Both the position numbers and the translations under genes were made by a program. 7,274 nt of DNA from UBA993 sp964436815 (GTDB taxonomy: Bacteria; Bacillota; Dethiobacteria; DTU022): positions 1-7,274 of the forward strand of contig CAYTER010000078.1 in assembly GCA_964436815.1 (NCBI GenBank). Reading direction: 5' to 3'. Below the pieces are notes generated by a model that saw only the letters and a program-made list of their open reading frames with translations, ran no database searches and had not been told where the DNA came from. This document shows positions 6,191-7,274 of the stretch, one piece after another; positions within the stretch are counted from its first letter, which is position 1; each line of letters begins with the position of its first letter.

Positions 6191-6949
6191 TCACCTCCCG
6201 CACGCCATCGAATATATTTTTTCAAGGCCCGGTAAAAGATCGTCGAGGGTCGAAACCATCGGCACACCACGGCGTGCTCTTTCCAGAACCTGTTCTGAGA
6301 AGGGAATCATGCCGGCAAAACGCTCCGCCGGAAGAGAGGATTCTAAGTAAAGGCGGTCCTCATCACTGCGGATTTTATTGCCGATAAAGAGGACTTCCTC
6401 AATTTTTAAATCGGCGGCAAGACGGTCAACAGCTTTAGCAGTGCTGACACCGGCCCGCGAGGGCTCAACTACCACCAGCATCAGCCCCACCCCGCTGGCC
6501 GTGCCGCGGGTCAGGTGCTCAATGCCGGCGCTCATATCGAGAACTACCGCTTCCGGCCGATCAAGGAGCATGGTGGTCAAAACTGCATTTAAAAAGGAGT
6601 TTTCTTTGCAGTAACAGGCTGAGCCACCCTGCTTGATGGCCCCCATCTTCATGAAGCGCAGCAACCCATCGCGCAGAGTGTAGTTTTCAAGAACATCGTC
6701 GACATTCGGATTTAAATCAACCAGGGTGCCTCCCCCGGCATTTTTAGCTTCAATGACATCCTGCAGCTCAGCCAGGGGTCGAAGCTGATCTAAGAGATCA
6801 GGATCAAGGCCGAGAACCAGGCCCAAGTTGGCATCGGGATCGGCATCAACAGCAAAAACGGGCAAATCGTGCAGGGTGAAACAGCGCACTAACTGAGCAG
6901 ACACCGTTGATTTGCCGGCGCCGCCCTTGCCGGAAACAGCAATTTTCAA
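6191..6949 (-). CDS. cooC: CODH nickel-insertion ATPase CooC, probable TTG start
   Basis: This is a MinD/ParA-like (SIMIBI class) P-loop ATPase that helps insert nickel into the CODH C-cluster. Numbered from the upstream GTG (6956-6958, 255 residues), it has the deviant Walker A GKGGAGKST (10-18) with signature Lys11 and Lys16, the switch segment VDADPDANLG (37-46), a Walker-B-like VVLDMSAG (138-145), and the Cys115-x-Cys117 metal-binding motif at the dimer interface, as in known CooC proteins (Cys112/Cys114 in CooC1). The coordinates given start at TTG (6947-6949, 252 residues). AAGAGGTG lies exactly 6 nt before that TTG, whereas it overlaps the GTG itself. The family typically begins MKIAV-GKGG, and the TTG start gives MKIAVSGKGG. 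An in-frame TAA two codons before the GTG rules out a longer protein. It is the first gene of the visible operon, 113 nt before acsA, its presumed client. Confidence 0.93.
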   Translation of the reverse strand: MKIAVSGKGGAGKSTVSAQLVRCFTLHDLPVFAVDADPDANLGLVLGLDPDLLDQLRPLAELQDVIEAKNAGGGTLVDLNPNVDDVLENYTLRDGLLRFMKMGAIKQGGSACYCKENSFLNAVLTTMLLDRPEAVVLDMSAGIEHLTRGTASGVGLMLVVVEPSRAGVSTAKAVDRLAADLKIEEVLFIGNKIRSDEDRLYLESSLPAERFAGMIPFSEQVLERARRGVPMVSTLDDLLPGLEKIYSMACGR

Positions 6950-6955
6950 AAATGA

Positions 6956-6963
6956 CACCTCTT
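6956..6963 (-). promoter_or_regulatory. Ribosome-binding site of cooC that decides its start
   Basis: AAGAGGTG on the minus strand, 6 nt before TTG 6947-6949. It overlaps the alternative GTG at 6956-6958, which would therefore lack a properly spaced Shine-Dalgarno. Confidence 0.65.
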
Positions 6964-6969
6964 AAGAGG
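6958..6969. other. Perfect 12-bp palindrome over the cooC ribosome-binding site
   Basis: CCTCTTAAGAGG is its own reverse complement. It contains most of the cooC Shine-Dalgarno. It could be a repressor site or a small RNA stem (CCUC/GAGG) masking the ribosome site, or chance. Confidence 0.4.
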
Positions 6970-7122
6970 GCAAAAAAATACACCCTGATGAAGTTTTTCA
7001 GATTTCTTTTCGACAATACTGCTAAAAAATCCTTTACCTGCCTTAAAGTTGGTACTTTCATAATATTTATACATTAGGTGGGCAGGGTCATAAATGGATC
7101 GGCTGAGTTTTAAGAACTTATT
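6970..7122 (-). promoter_or_regulatory. AT-rich cooC leader with a weak promoter candidate
   Basis: No gene is supported here. On the minus strand the sequence TATAAATATTAT (7071-7060) is a plausible -10 region. The best-placed -35, TTTATG at 7094-7089 with a 17-bp spacer, is poor (three of six). A start near 7059 would leave a leader of roughly 110 nt before the TTG. A small hairpin (AAAGT 7058-7054, ACTTT 7049-7045) and T-runs occur, but there is no recognisable riboswitch or T-box. Confidence 0.3.
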
Positions 7123-7124
7123 CA

Positions 7125-7144
7125 CCCCCACCCCGACCCTCCCC
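7125..7144 (-). other. G-quadruplex motif, first C-rich box of copy B
   Basis: Minus-strand G-runs of 4, 3, 4 and 5 with loops of 1, 2 and 1 nt meet the usual four-run definition. The equivalent box in copy A (1477-1496) has one run reduced to two Gs and a 4-nt loop. Confidence 0.65.
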
Positions 7145-7149
7145 ATTTT

Positions 7150-7180
7150 AGAAGTGAGAGATGAGAAGTTGGAGGTTGGA
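7150..7180. repeat. Purine-rich heptad tandem repeat (4 units plus 3 bp)
   Basis: Four heptads of consensus RGARRTK followed by GGA; one unit fewer than in copy A. Confidence 0.8.
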
Positions 7181-7201
7181 AAAAACTAAGAATCTTGATC
7201 A

Positions 7202-7223
7202 CCCCCTCCCCGACCCTCCCCCC
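7202..7223 (-). other. G-quadruplex motif, second C-rich box of copy B
   Basis: Minus-strand G-runs of 6, 3, 4 and 5 with loops of 1, 2 and 1 nt. As in copy A, the first two runs also form an arm of a perfect 9-bp hairpin (7214-7222 with 7228-7236). Confidence 0.65.
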
Positions 7224-7274
7224 TCAAGGGGGAGGGAGTTATTGATACCCTCGCAATTCAAGGGAGGGAGTTAC

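Larger units (their letters stand above)
7123..7274. repeat. Dispersed C/G-rich repeat element, copy B (upstream of cooC)
   Basis: This copy has the same layout and orientation as copy A: a C-rich box (7123-7144), a heptad repeat (7150-7180), a second C-rich box (7200-7223), a G-rich arm (7228-7238), then a hairpin unit (7247-7274) resembling the units of the 1611-1763 array. It runs to the window edge and probably continues. It lies upstream of the cooC promoter candidate, so whether it is transcribed with the operon is unknown. Confidence 0.85.

Noticed and set aside
6846..7146. Two minus-strand frames of about 70 residues overlapping the cooC leader
   Set aside because: One runs into cooC in another frame and the other covers the AT-rich leader and part of the repeat. 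Neither has a good ribosome site or recognisable features.

Overview
The window holds the front part of a Wood-Ljungdahl (reductive acetyl-CoA) acs cluster. Every protein gene is on the minus strand, so transcription runs right to left: cooC (nickel-insertion ATPase), acsA (CO dehydrogenase), acsB (acetyl-CoA synthase), a gap of about 445 bp without genes, then acsC (large subunit of the corrinoid iron-sulfur protein, CFeSP). All four proteins look intact, and the metal-ligand residues can be placed one by one. Their gene order and close resemblance to the Moorella-type bacterial enzymes suggest a strictly anaerobic acetogen, or a relative using the pathway in reverse (syntrophic or sulfate-reducing), most likely in the Clostridia/Bacillota. 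I cannot name a genus.

Layout on the + strand. 1-66 is a partial copy of a dispersed C/G-rich repeat. 90-1418 is acsC. 1419-1863 is intergenic and is made largely of repeats: a ~125-bp element, a tandem array of hairpin units, and a stem-loop just after acsB. 1864-4077 is acsB. 4107-6077 is acsA, only 29 nt upstream of acsB in the transcript. 6078-6190 is a 113-bp AT-rich gap. 6191-6949 is cooC, whose ribosome-binding site points to a TTG start. 6950-7122 is the AT-rich cooC leader with a weak promoter candidate. 7123-7274 is a second, nearly full copy of the dispersed repeat.

How it works together. CooC uses ATP to help load Ni into the CODH C-cluster. AcsA reduces CO2 to CO. AcsB joins that CO with a methyl group and CoA at its Ni-Ni-[4Fe-4S] A-cluster. 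The methyl group comes from the cobalamin of CFeSP, of which AcsC is the large subunit. The small subunit (acsD), the methyltransferase (acsE) and the corrinoid re-activator are not in the window.

No wholly new protein system is visible. The least expected content is non-coding. A repeat family sits in one orientation at the cluster boundaries and between acsB and acsC. Its RNA-sense strand carries strong G-quadruplex motifs that overlap a 9-bp perfect hairpin, so two exclusive folds are possible inside the operon message.
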